NCBI RefSeq assembly: GCF_963678975.1 | Contig: NC_089279.1 | Span: 25,654,004 to 25,718,003 of the forward strand | Reading direction: 5' to 3' | DNA from: Dysidea avara | Taxonomy: Eukaryota > Porifera > Demospongiae > Dictyoceratida > Dysideidae | Length of the DNA: 64,000 nucleotides | Part shown: positions 1 to 9,561 of the stretch, piece after piece | Layout of the letters: the number at the start of each line of letters is the position of its first letter | How positions within the stretch are numbered: the first letter of the stretch is position 1 | Position numbers and translations under genes: made by a program | The notes under the pieces: model-generated | Database searches by the model: none | The model's input: the letters and a program-made list of their open reading frames with translations, nothing else | Told to the model about the DNA's origin: nothing

Positions 1-157
1 CATCTGAAAAGGCCAAAATGGTAAAAATCAACAGTGAGACACTACTAAGAGGTGATTATTTGCTGCTTCAAAAATGCAGCACTGAACTAGGGAATCTGGT
101 TCTCCCCAACCACCTAAACTTACCCTGTTTGTGCCCCAGCTCCTGGATCCGCCCCTG
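1..157. mobile_element. 3' end of a hAT-like (family Q) element, cut by window edge
   Basis: The segment ends in GGATCCGCCCCTG, the inverse of the CAGGGGCGGATCC end seen at 8665. The other end lies outside the window, so length and target duplication cannot be judged. No coding frame is visible. Confidence 0.6.
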
Positions 158-160
158 ATT

Positions 161-180
161 ATATAGCTAGCTAGCTAGCT
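161..180. repeat. CTAG microsatellite
   Basis: About five tandem CTAG units lie just outside the family Q end. It is a simple sequence repeat with no other signal. Confidence 0.8.
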
Positions 181-419
181 TTGCATGTTGTGATAATTTC
201 ATACGCACACATTTTCATACAGCAAAGCATATAAGAAAAATTATTATTATTCAATCAATTCTTTCTAAGAGTCATACAAATCCAGATTTTCTTGCATGGT
301 TAGCACACCTGCTAAAGTTCATAGTAATGCTTGTTTAAAATTGAAGGGGTCCGGTGGTGGTGTGCGCATGCATATCAGATGCAATTAAGTCGCCATCTTT
401 GTCGTTATTGTTGTATCAG

Positions 420-604
420 AGGTTGTAAATAATGACGGTGTATCTTGCGGAGAGAGTGTGCACGATCGGCGCCATCGTCCAATGAGCCACGCTCCGCATG
501 GTGATAGTTATGGACCACAACTGTACATCCCTGCTGGCTGTATAGTGGTGAAGTGGCATGGTGGACAATTCCTACGATGACAGTGATCAAAAACATCTCT
601 AGAT
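420..604 (+). other. Exon-like segment, unknown
   Basis: An acceptor-like TATCAG at 414-419 precedes an open frame that runs to a stop near 590, and a good donor-like GAGTAAGTATT follows at about 605. The frame reads as ordinary protein (for example RRHRPMSHAPHGDSYGPQ) and ends in KWHGGQFLR before TGA. It could be a terminal exon of a host gene or chance. No family is recognised, and the opposite strand is also partly open. Confidence 0.25.
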
Positions 605-755
605 GAGTAAGTATTAGACTAAAATGATAGCTTGTACGATAGGTTTAGCCGTATTAAATTGTTTATTGTATATTGTATGACAATGGCCTGCAAATGATTC
701 AACTTTGGTGTTGCTGTGTACATATTACATGTTTTATAACCTGTTATCTCAGCTT

Positions 756-796
756 ATGGCGGATGATGAGTGGACGCAGTTCATCAGCCATCAAAG
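756..796 (+). other. Possible first coding exon (MADDEWTQFISHQ)
   Basis: ATGGCGGATGATG has a purine-rich coding look, encodes MADDEWTQFISHQ and runs into a strong donor AAAG/GTAAGAGT at 797. The segment is 41 nt, leaving phase 2. No second exon could be identified downstream, where MITEs follow, so a gene is not established. Confidence 0.3.
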
Positions 797-822
797 GTAA
801 GAGTATAGTACGTGCTGGTATT

Positions 823-1208
823 AGGCCACTCCAAATAAATTCTCTGTTTTCCGTCCTGGACTCTGGTATATTTGCATGCGGGCACCCATTTCCATTTTTT
901 CATTATAAGATTGGCTAGCTATTCAAGCCATTATTTGCCTGGCATAGCCAAAAGGCTGCATAAAAGCATATTAGTTTGTTCCTTCCTTTGTAAGTTGCAA
1001 AAATAACACAAATGTGAAGTTTGCGCTGACTTGATAGCACTGCTGACACGTGAGCTGACACTGTTTCAGGATAGCTGTTACTGAGCCTTTCAGTATGTAA
1101 GAATAACCGGACAATAATGGAAGAATACAGAATAATGGAATATTTAGAGCTGGCAGTAACCAGATGTGGGTGGTGGACAGGAAACAGAGAATTTATTTGG
1201 AGTGGCCT
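823..1208. mobile_element. MITE with AGGCCACTCC inverted ends
   Basis: The left end AGGCCACTCCAAATAAATTC is matched by the inverse GAATTTATTTGGAGTGGCCT on the right, and the similarity continues inward for about 35 bp. The element is 386 bp with no coding capacity. Flanks suggest a short T/A-rich target duplication but it is not clear-cut. Confidence 0.75.
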
Positions 1209-1560
1209 TATGGGTCAGGGGGTATTGTGGGTCACATAGCTTAAAATAAATTTAGTAGGTTGAATCATGCAGATTTAAGATGAAAGGGATGCTACAACTT
1301 TAGATCAACATAAAGTGATCAAACCTAACCACAAATCCAATTAAGAGGAATGATGCAATAGCGTAATTGGCTCCACCTTAATCATTATTATGATATATGG
1401 TTGCTTTTCCAATAAGCATAGTTTATTTATTGTAGAACCTCAACTGAAATGAGTAGCTACATGAGTAATAGCATTCAGTAAGCCACCACCCTAGCTCGCC
1501 AAAAAAAGCTTACCTTTATAACTACAACTTAGCCACTATAGTGTGCTTGATACTAGAGTA
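1209..1560. other. No gene seen
   Basis: AT-rich sequence without a supported open frame, repeat or terminal inverted repeat. Confidence 0.5.
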
Positions 1561-1690
1561 GATTGATTGATTGATTGATTGATTGATGATTTAAACTTGC
1601 AGTACTCAGCAAAGCCGTTCTTCCATACTGGAGTACACATAACATTACAAACACATACACAGTTACACTAGTTTGTGTAGCTACTTTGTG
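1561..1690 (-). repeat. LINE/SINE 3' tail on minus strand
   Basis: The (GATT)n run at 1561-1586 reads (AATC)n on the minus strand, and the sequence above it (ATGGAAGAACGGC, GTACTGCAAGTTTAAATC) resembles the 3' trailers of sponge and other invertebrate LINEs. No reverse transcriptase frame was found next to it, so it is a truncated copy. Confidence 0.45.
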
Positions 1691-2182
1691 TTATTGAAAA
1701 AAACAACTTTTGATTCAGTAACCACTTCCAAACAGTAAACTAACACCTAATCATTAGAATTTACAGGGTCCCTGCTTCTAGAGCTTGGGAATTAGAAAAT
1801 ATTCTTGTACAGATCAATATATTTGGCAGGTTGGGTGAATTTGCAGGCACGCTAGTCTAGTAATACAACAGCAAAGGAAGTTTGACAAATTTGTGAATAT
1901 GTTGAATTTACACTGGATACACAGAACTGAGAATTGGTTTAAAACGAGTTATATAAGCATCAATTAAAACTTTCCATGAAAATGCCTCAAATTCCTCCTC
2001 AAAAAATGTGACTGGATTTTGGACAATCAGTCTTAATGTCACATGTGAAATACACAGAACTATATTTCATTAAAGCACTTGTGCACCTGTTAAAATATTC
2101 TGCAGAATTTGTTGTAATTCAAGGTACTGACTAATGATTCTAAAGATGATTGGTATAGTTTAGTTTGACCATATAAATGTTT
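1691..2182. other. No gene seen
   Basis: AT-rich unannotated sequence; no frame, inverted ends or tandem structure that I could support. Confidence 0.5.
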
Positions 2183-2427
2183 GTGATTGGATTTGCAGAA
2201 GGAGTTTTCCGCACACACCCAATTTACCAATCGTACTGCTACAGTTCATAAATTCATATTGACTTGAAAAGAACAATTGATTTGAAATTTGGTCAGCAGT
2301 GAGCAGTGACACAGCTGAATGGATGGTAAAAAGTTTGGGTTAATGTGTTAACTGAAAATTAAGTTATGGTTTCCCAAGTTCACGGAATTGGATGCGCATG
2401 GAAGACCCATTTTGCAAACCCGGTCAC
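2183..2427. mobile_element. Family G MITE (GTGACCGG ends), diverged
   Basis: The left end GTGATTGGATTTGCAGAAG and right end inverse GTGACCGGGTTTGCAAAAT pair over about 43 bp, with the inner block CACACCCAATTT matched by GAATTGGATGCG. It is 245 bp, close to the cleaner copy at 7180-7415. It is non-coding. Confidence 0.75.
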
Positions 2428-3184
2428 ATTTGAGTTGTAAAATGTGAATATTAAGCTGATTTTCCAAAATCTAGTCACAAATATATGCGATAAGCTGCTT
2501 TTAACAAGTATACAGTAGTGGTGACTGAAGAATGACATTTTTTCCTAAGTGACAATAGAGAGGTTAGGTAGTATTTAAATGGTATTAGGTAATTATTGCC
2601 ATACGTAAATCATCTCATTTTTCTAGTTGAAGTGGGTCAATTTGCGTTTGATTTTTAGTGGGACAGTTTTATTTTTCTGTTAATAATGCAATCACCTGCA
2701 AACAGCCAGCATAAACTTAAGTTGTGCCATTTATATAAAGTAGAGATAAAATTGGTCCCAACAGAGTGCCTTTGCTGCATTCCATGGGGGACATTTCTAT
2801 AACCTAACGAGATACCAGGAAGGCGTTTGAACAAATGGTACCAGAAATATCTCCCTAACATTTGACACCCAGGTTAATGAGATGTATATGGTGCTACATA
2901 TGGATTAAAGATTTCCTCTTACTTGATTGAATTCATTGGTGTGTGCAAATGACTGGTTACTTAAATTTAATGTAAAGATGTGTTACATACATGTCAGTTG
3001 TACTACAATCAACCTCCACATCTTAAACCATCACAGATCCTAACAATGTGTCTTTCCACTACAGACTGTGAGAAAGATCATGGTATCCGGATAACTTCCA
3101 CCTTGCGCCTATCAGAAGTCGTATGCTAAAGCAATGCAAAGTCTTGCTATGTACTATTAGTGAACATTTAAGTATTAGTACAGT
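2428..3184. other. No gene seen
   Basis: AT-rich; short open frames look like chance. Nothing recognised before the long inverted repeat that starts at about 3185. Confidence 0.5.
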
Positions 3185-5575
3185 CATTATGTGAGTCAAC
3201 CTCACACTAATTGCAACAAAAGGAAACTCAACAGATTTAGTTTCCTTATTATGTCCTCAATGGCAGAAAAAAAGTCCTAAGGAATCCTCATGGGGGAACA
3301 GTGTGAAAATCATTGAAGTAAAAACCAACTTTTTTTTGTTCCTTAATGGTTTGATGTTTTTAAAGTGTTTATTGTCATATCTCAGCTAGGGTACTACTTA
3401 TATCAAAACATATTATACCATTAAAACGCTCTCGCCAAGACAAATCTTTTGGTGCTAAAATTATCACCTTAGGACAATGTGTTAATGAGTTACAATCAAA
3501 TACAATTAATAATATACAGTGCTATCAAAGAGACTGTAGCAAATGCCCTTGTATGACTACTCAAGTGTGTCAATACCATTGTCATGAGATATGTTTGTGC
3601 AGCCAGTTCCCTTGTAGTTACCACAAGCAGGACTGCACTCATTATTGCGCTTCTTGCACGAGCATCTTAGTGTACTGCAGTCAGGCTGGCAGTTGCATCT
3701 GATCACCCGTAGCAGATGTTCAGGACCAGGAGGTAGCGATGTTTGAAGTGGCACAAACCCCTCTACACACTCTTGCTATCCCCAGTCTCTAGGGTGAAGT
3801 TCTACAGCTGATCCTTTTTATTCTTGAACTTTAAGGTACATGTGAAGGATGTTGTTCTTTGTTGCTGCTGAAGTTGGTGATAAGTATTGTGGGTTTATGT
3901 GGGATGTTTTTGAAGCCACCTTTTCACAGAACCATTTATGTCAGAGGGAATCTAGTGTGTCAGTTAACATTCCATTGTAGACTAGTGCTAGAGCTTTCTC
4001 TCCTGCATCTATCACATCATGTGTGGAGGCTGAATCAGAATGGAACACCTTTGCTTGTTCACACATCATACTGCTTGCTTTGAACTTGCTAAGGGATGTC
4101 TTTTTTTACAATCCCATAGAGACATGATGTCCCCAAGAATAGCATGGATGAAGAGGATGTTGTTACAGATGTCTTGACCAAGTTTTTCTTTTGCAGCTCT
4201 GATGTTCCAGACGTGAAGCTTTTTTGTGTTTTTCTTTGGCTCAGGATGAAAGAAGATGTCATGGTAGTGAAGACTTGTGTGGTAGCAGAGCAGAACAATG
4301 AGGTCAGTGTCTTTACCAACTAGCATAGTGGTACTGGTGGTAGCAGATTGAACACCCTTCTGAACAATCAAAAGATCAGCATCTCCTGGTGCACCATCCA
4401 GGGTATACTGAATGCCATCATCTGGGATATCTGCTAGGACACTACTTTCACAAATCTTCTATATTGCATCAGCAAGTGCTGACTAACTACTACACAGCTC
4501 ATGTTTGAAGGCTAACTCCAGATCACCTGATGATTAAATGACAGTAGTAAGTCTCTGATCTGAAAGAGGAACAGTGGATCAACCTTAATCCCTCTGAAGA
4601 TGACCAAAGATGACCAAAAATCTCTCCTTAGATGAAAAAAGTACAGGCCTGCCATTGCTTGATGTGCTTGGCATTGGATCCTCTTGGTTGGTGTCTTTTG
4701 CTGTTTGATGTGGGTTGCAGTATTTGCGGTAACATTGCTGACGTACTACTTCCCCGGGCATAGTACAAATGCTGTCATTCCTGGAAATACTACCCTTTGC
4801 TGTTAGAGTAGACAATGGAACACCTTTATCTGCAGAAGTCTTGTGGATGGTGCACAATACAGGTTGTGCATCCATTGCTGGAAGAAGAATTGAGAATATT
4901 TGAGTGAGCTGGAATACTGAATGATCTACCTTTATCTAAAGGTCCCTGGTTCATTCCCAGGTTTCAGCACCCAATGTCAAGATTGATGAAGTTTGCCCTG
5001 GCTTGTTCAGTTAGTTAATTACTCTTCTCATGCTATCACCAGTATTAAAAAACTACTACAACTACTTTGCCTTATATACCATACAAGGTTGGGCCTGATC
5101 ATTCTCATTGGTAGATGCGATATTTTGCGCATCCACAACATAACCTTTCTCCTGCTGGTTGAAAACTCTCAAGCTCACTATAGTACTCTGTAGCATGCAA
5201 AAACATGCATAAAGGCATTACTACAGTAGTTACAGTTGCAAAACATGTAAGTGCAAAGAGTTGAGTAAGCAAATCCAGGATATATTTAATTATAACTCCC
5301 TAAGGTGATAATTTTAGTACCAAAAGATTCGTCTTTGCGAGAACTTTTTAATGGTATAATAAGTTTTGATATTTGATATAAGTAGTACCCTAGCTGAGAT
5401 ATGACAATAAACACTATAAAAACATCAAACCGTTAAAGGAGCAAAACAGTGGGTTTTTATTTCACACTGTTCCCCATGAGGATTCCTTAGGACTTTTTTT
5501 CTGTCATTGAGGACATAATAAGGAAACTAAATCTGTTGAGTTTGCTTTTGTTGCAATTAGTGTGAGGTTGACCCA
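3185..5575. mobile_element. DNA transposon-like element with ~290-bp inverted ends
   Basis: The left arm (about 3185-3475) and right arm (about 5285-5575) are inverted copies. GTCAACCTCACACTAATTGC begins the left and its inverse ends the right, and blocks such as CTCAGCTAGGGTACTAC and CCTTAGGACT recur in mirror order. Between them lies a decayed minus-strand gene. No target duplication is obvious (TGTGA left, CCAAT right). The superfamily is not assigned from the ends alone. Confidence 0.75.
3557..4875 (-). pseudogene. Decayed gene: PIN/XPG-like core plus cysteine-rich C-terminus
   Basis: Three separated open blocks run in order on the minus strand. At 4875-4585 an N-terminal block contains VVRQQCYRKYCNPHQ and RPVLFSSKERFLV. 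At 4371-4066 is the core GKDTDLIVLLCYHTSL, followed by DIFFHPEPKK, VWNI and LFIHAILGD. At 3754-3557 the tail APE/GPEHLLRVIRCNCQPDC continues as closely spaced CxC pairs ending CGNYKGTGCTN. I recognise this as a widespread, largely unnamed metazoan family often found in repetitive copies. The DTD-hydrophobic run resembles the acidic strand of PIN/XPG nucleases and the tail resembles a tesmin-type CXC region; both are inferences. Frames change between blocks and stops intervene, so it cannot make the whole protein. The inverted arms on both sides imply it was carried by this element. Confidence 0.6.
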
Positions 5576-5599
5576 ATATATTCTTGGTAAAATGCCTGT

Positions 5600-5815
5600 A
5601 CTAAAAGTTGTTTATCCTGTTACCAATTGATTTTACAAGAGGACACTATTACAAACTTTCTAACCCAGATCCAAGATCTAATTTTTTTACCTGTCATATT
5701 AAAATAGAAATATGGAATTCTCTATCCTATCATGTGATTATCATCCAATCAGTTAATGACTTTAAAAATAAATTGGATATGTTTTAGGCAGAAATTTGAT
5801 ATGGACATAACGAAA
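5600..5815 (+). pseudogene. LINE ORF2 C-terminal fragment
   Basis: The forward frame reads TRGHYYKLSNPDPRS, then IEIWNSLSYHV, then SVNDFKNKLDMF, which is the usual CR1/Jockey-type LINE C-terminus (hydrophilic TRG-H block, WNSLP, FK-LD). There is no reverse transcriptase in frame upstream; the fragment abuts the right arm of the 3185-5575 element. It is a dead remnant. Confidence 0.6.
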
Positions 5816-5861
5816 GGTCAGTGACCTATTCATTAACTTTTCCCTTGTCCATTTAATAAAT

Positions 5862-6168
5862 AATAAACTACCTTCTGCTTCTTTACATCAGGGTGTACTA
5901 CCAAGGGACTGGAAAAGTACTGGTCATTCCACTGTCTTAGAAAGGAGCTAGGCTCTTCCAATATAGAACATACAATCTCTCTTATATATATTATTCATAG
6001 AAATGTCATATCACATATACTTTATACTTCTAAAGCTTACTATGGCAGTTTTCGTAAACCGGCATCATTCAGCAGAGCTACATGCAGCTTATGAAAATTT
6101 GTCATGATTTAGCCATAAACACATTTGGCCAGACCCATGCAATCCTATTAGACTTCAGCAAAACCTAA
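5862..6168 (+). pseudogene. LINE reverse transcriptase fragment
   Basis: The pieces LHQGVLPRDWK, then a GFRK-like GSFRKPA, then FGQTHAILLDFSKT match successive RT motifs of non-LTR retrotransposons (the last is the catalytic LLDFSKAFD block). Frames shift between pieces and stops intervene. It lies downstream of the C-terminal fragment at 5600-5815, so the two are separate insertions or rearranged. Confidence 0.6.
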
Positions 6169-6693
6169 ACTTATAACCACTAAAACCTGTTGGCGTGTTT
6201 GAAAAAGGTGGTGCAAAATGAGAGAAAAAGGTGTCATAAACAGTTTCACAGTAAGATAACTCATTAAAGAAAAATGTGTATCTAAAAGGTTATGAAAAAG
6301 AGAAAAGGCGGTGCTTTGAAGGTTGGCTAAATGGAAAAAATATTGCCTACACAGGTTTGAATCACCACTTGCATAGGACATCATGATTATGAAACACATG
6401 ATTTGATCACTAACCCAACTGCATATACCAATATGCAGTTGACTAAAAATTATTTATAAAGGCACAGGTAAGTTGAATCACTTGAATGACATAGGTGTTT
6501 ATGAGCAGTCATGACACTTCTACCTTCACCGTGCTGTAGAGATTGAACACAAGCATGTAACAATTTGTATTAGCAAACTTGGGGTTGCCAAAAAATGTGT
6601 GCTTAATTTTGTGAAAGTGTCATATCAACACATGCTTTGGCTGCTGAGTTAGCAGCATTACAAAGAAAGAATACAGACAGACAGTATATATAT
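6169..6693. other. No gene seen
   Basis: The open frame on the minus strand here shows no recognisable protein. No terminal repeats or tandem arrays were seen. Confidence 0.5.
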
Positions 6694-7014
6694 ATCTAAT
6701 CCAAAACAGCTAAGCTGTAAAAAAAGTGTGCGGCCCTCAGAAAGGCTATGGTGAAAAAAGATGTGAAATCCAAGGTGGCGACCAAGAAATGGCTGTGATG
6801 GTAGGTTAATGGTAAAAATTTTAATAATGACAATTCAGGTAAGTTTTGTGAAGTGGCACAAAAATTCACCTGAATTGTCGTTATTAAAATTTTTACCATT
6901 AACCTACCATCACAGCCATTTCTTGGCCGCCACCTTGGATTTCACATCTTTTTTCACCATAGCCTTTCTGAGGGCCGCACACTTTTTTTACAGCTTAGCT
7001 GTTTTGGATTAGAT
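6694..7014. repeat. Foldback hairpin, about 150-bp arms
   Basis: ATCTAATCCAAAACAGC at the left is the exact inverse of GCTGTTTTGGATTAGAT at the right, apart from small indels, and pairing continues to a loop at about 6841-6868. The arms contain ACAGCTAAGCTGT, itself a small hairpin. Apparent open frames on both strands here are mirror images produced by the palindrome. Confidence 0.9.
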
Positions 7015-7040
7015 TTCATTTCTTTTTGTATTTGTATACC

Positions 7041-7067
7041 CCAAAGCCGGCCTATGGCCAGCTTTGG
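7041..7067. repeat. GC-rich small hairpin of family H
   Basis: CCAAAGCCGGCC/TAT/GGCCAGCTTTGG is a near-perfect stem. It recurs at about 36535-36560 and 26540-26566 at the same place relative to the large foldback, so it is a fixed part of family H. Confidence 0.85.
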
Positions 7068-7179
7068 GACTTTTTTAACCTATGTTTTTTTTCTTTACTA
7101 CAGGAAGAAGAAAAAATGAAGTAGATGTACTTTAAATATTTTATCAGTAAATGTACAAATTATATATTATAATACATAT

Positions 7180-7415
7180 GTGACCGGATTTGCGAAAGGG
7201 GTCTTCCACACACATCCAATTTGCCAACTTTGACAATTGATAACTTCAGATTGGAAAGAGCTATTGCCTTGAAATTTGGACAGTGGTGAGCACCACTATA
7301 GCTGAATACATGGTGAAATTTTCAGGTTAATATGTTAGTTGAACACTGAGTTATGGTCTCCAACGTTTACAGAATTGGATGTGTGTGGAAGACCCCTTTT
7401 CGCAAATCCGGTCAC
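7180..7415. mobile_element. Family G MITE with ATAT target duplication
   Basis: GTGACCGGATTTGCGAAAG at the left is matched by its inverse at the right over about 45 bp. ATAT precedes (7176-7179) and follows (7416-7419). The third H copy has the uninterrupted AATACATATATTTATTACAG at 36671, so this is a clean insertion with a 4-bp duplication. It is 236 bp and non-coding. Confidence 0.9.
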
Positions 7416-7429
7416 ATATATTGATTACA

Positions 7430-8659
7430 GAAATCTCCATGGTGGTTTCTTTGTAACTGAACACTCTACAAGGTGACTTCTTCTAATTGCTCTCTCTACA
7501 GGGTGAATTGTTTGTAGCTGAACGATCTACAAGGTAACTTCTTCTAGCTGATCTCTCTACAGGGTGATGTGTTTGTAGCTGAATTCTGTACAGGTGATTT
7601 GTTTGCAGCTGAGATCTTTACAGAATGGTTTATTTGTAGCTGAACTCTCTAAAAGGTAACTTCTTCTAACTGATCTTTCTACAGGGCAATTTGTTTCTGG
7701 CAGAATTTTCTACAGGGTGATTTCTTTGCAGCTGAACTCTCTACATGGTGGTTTCTTTGTAGCTGAACTCTCTACAAGGTAATTTCTTCTAGCTGATCTC
7801 TCTACAGGGAGATTTGTTTGTAGTTGAACTATCTACAAGGTAACTTCTTATAGCTGATTTCTCTACAGGGTGATTTGTTCGTAGCTGAATTCTGTACAGG
7901 TGATTTGTTTGCAGCTGAGCTCTTTACAAAATGGTTTCTTTGTAGCTGAACTCTCTACAGGGTGATTTGTTTGTAGCTGAAATCCCTACAAGGTAACTTC
8001 TTCTAGCTGATCTCTCTACAGGGTGATTTGTTTGTAGCTGAACTCTCTACAGGTGATTTGTTTGTAGCTGAATTCTCTACAAGGCGATACTTCTAGGTGA
8101 TCTCTCTACAGGATTCCTTGTTTCTAACTGAACTCTCAACAGGGTGATCTGTTCATAGCTGAACTTTCTACTGGGTGATTTGTTTGCAGCTGAACTCTCT
8201 AAATGGTGGTTTCTTTGCAGCTGAACTCTCTACAATGTGACTTCTTCTAACTGAACTCTCTACAAGGTGACTTCTTCTAGCTGATCTCTCTACAGGGTGA
8301 TTTGTTTGTAGCTGAACTCTCTACAGGTGATTTGTTTGTAGCTGAACTCTCTACAAGGTGATACTTCTAGGTGATCTCTCTACAGGATTCCTTGTTTCTA
8401 ACTGAACTCTCAACAGGGTGATCTGTTCATAGCTGAACTTTCTACTGGGTGATTTGTTTGCAGCTGAACTTTCTAAATGGTGGTTTCTTTGTAGCTGAAC
8501 TCTCTACAAGGTAATTTCTTCTAACTGAACTCTCTACAGGGTGACTTGTTTCTAGCTGATCTCTCTACAGGGTGATCTGTTCATAGCTGAACTTTCTACA
8601 GGGTGATTTATTTGCAGCTGAACTCTCTACAAGGTGAATTCTTCTAGCTGAACTCTCTA
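7430..8659. repeat. Minisatellite array, copy 1 part 1
   Basis: Tandem 30-31 bp units built on TAGCTGAACTCTCTACA with three recurring tails (GGTAACTTCTTC, GGTGATTTGTTTG, TGATGGTTTCTTTG). The three types often alternate, giving a higher-order period near 92 bp. There is no real coding potential. It is interrupted by the family Q element at 8665 and resumes after it. Confidence 0.95.
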
Positions 8660-8664
8660 CAGAG

Positions 8665-9556
8665 CAGGGGCGGATCCAGGGGGGGGGGGGGGGGGGGGCT
8701 TTGGGGGCTGAAGCCCCCCCCCCCTTCATATTTAGGCTTTACTTGATCAATATGCTGAGTATTGTAATGAAATTTTGTCTTAGCATAATTATATGATCAC
8801 TAATAATACAAATACTCATAAAACCACCTTATAAACATCTTTCCAAGGTATTATCAGTGGATTTATGCTAAAGTTTATGCAACAAGGATCCGGATCAGCA
8901 TTGGAGGTGTACAAGATCGAGATACTCTAATAGAGCAGTCAGCTAACTACTCTAATAGAACATTCACTGGAAACATGTAGTTGGTTCTGTTATGGAATTT
9001 TTCCAAATCTGCCTGCACCTATACATACAATGAAGTGCATTGGTTTGTTTAAAGGGCTTCATTCATCCACTTGTGTAGTTAATATGTATGGCAATACTTA
9101 ATTCAGGTACACAATTTCCATTGAAAATGCTCTCAGATTCAATCTTGTATTGTTAAATTTCAAAATTTTCCACGTTCAACATTATTATTCTAACATGCAC
9201 CTATTCAGTGTTGTGCAATTGTGAGAGGGATGCATCATGTATTTGGTTGTCTGTACCTACCCAAACTTTTCCATTAGCAAAATGTTTTAGAGAGCCATAC
9301 CTATAATCTAAAGGCAGTATATGAAATATCTACAGACAGAAAATATTATGAATTTTATGTGGAAATGCCTCCAAATGCAGCATTTTAGCATCTATTTTTC
9401 AAAAATTTCCTGGGGAGGGCATGCCCCCAGAACCCCCTAGTTCCACCATGCTTTGCAAGCTGGGAAGTGTGCTTTGCACACCTCTACCCAAGAGATTAGT
9501 ACCTTGAGTTAGCCCCCCCCCCCCCCCCCCTTTTATAAATCCTAGATCCGCCCCTG
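8665..9556. mobile_element. Family Q hAT-like element inside the satellite array
   Basis: The ends CAGGGGCGGATCCAGG and CCTAGATCCGCCCCTG are inverse, and CAGAG flanks both sides (8660-8664 and 9557-9561), a 5-bp target duplication. A 20-bp G run sits just inside the left end and an 18-bp C run just inside the right. Internally it carries the TACTCTAATAGAGCAGTC motif at about 8923 and a GGCATGCCCCCAGAACCCCC block shared with other elements. It is 892 bp with no transposase. Confidence 0.85.
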
Positions 9557-9561
9557 CAGAG

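Noticed and set aside
6696..7012. Two near-identical open frames on opposite strands
   Set aside because: They are the two arms of the palindrome read from each side, not genes.
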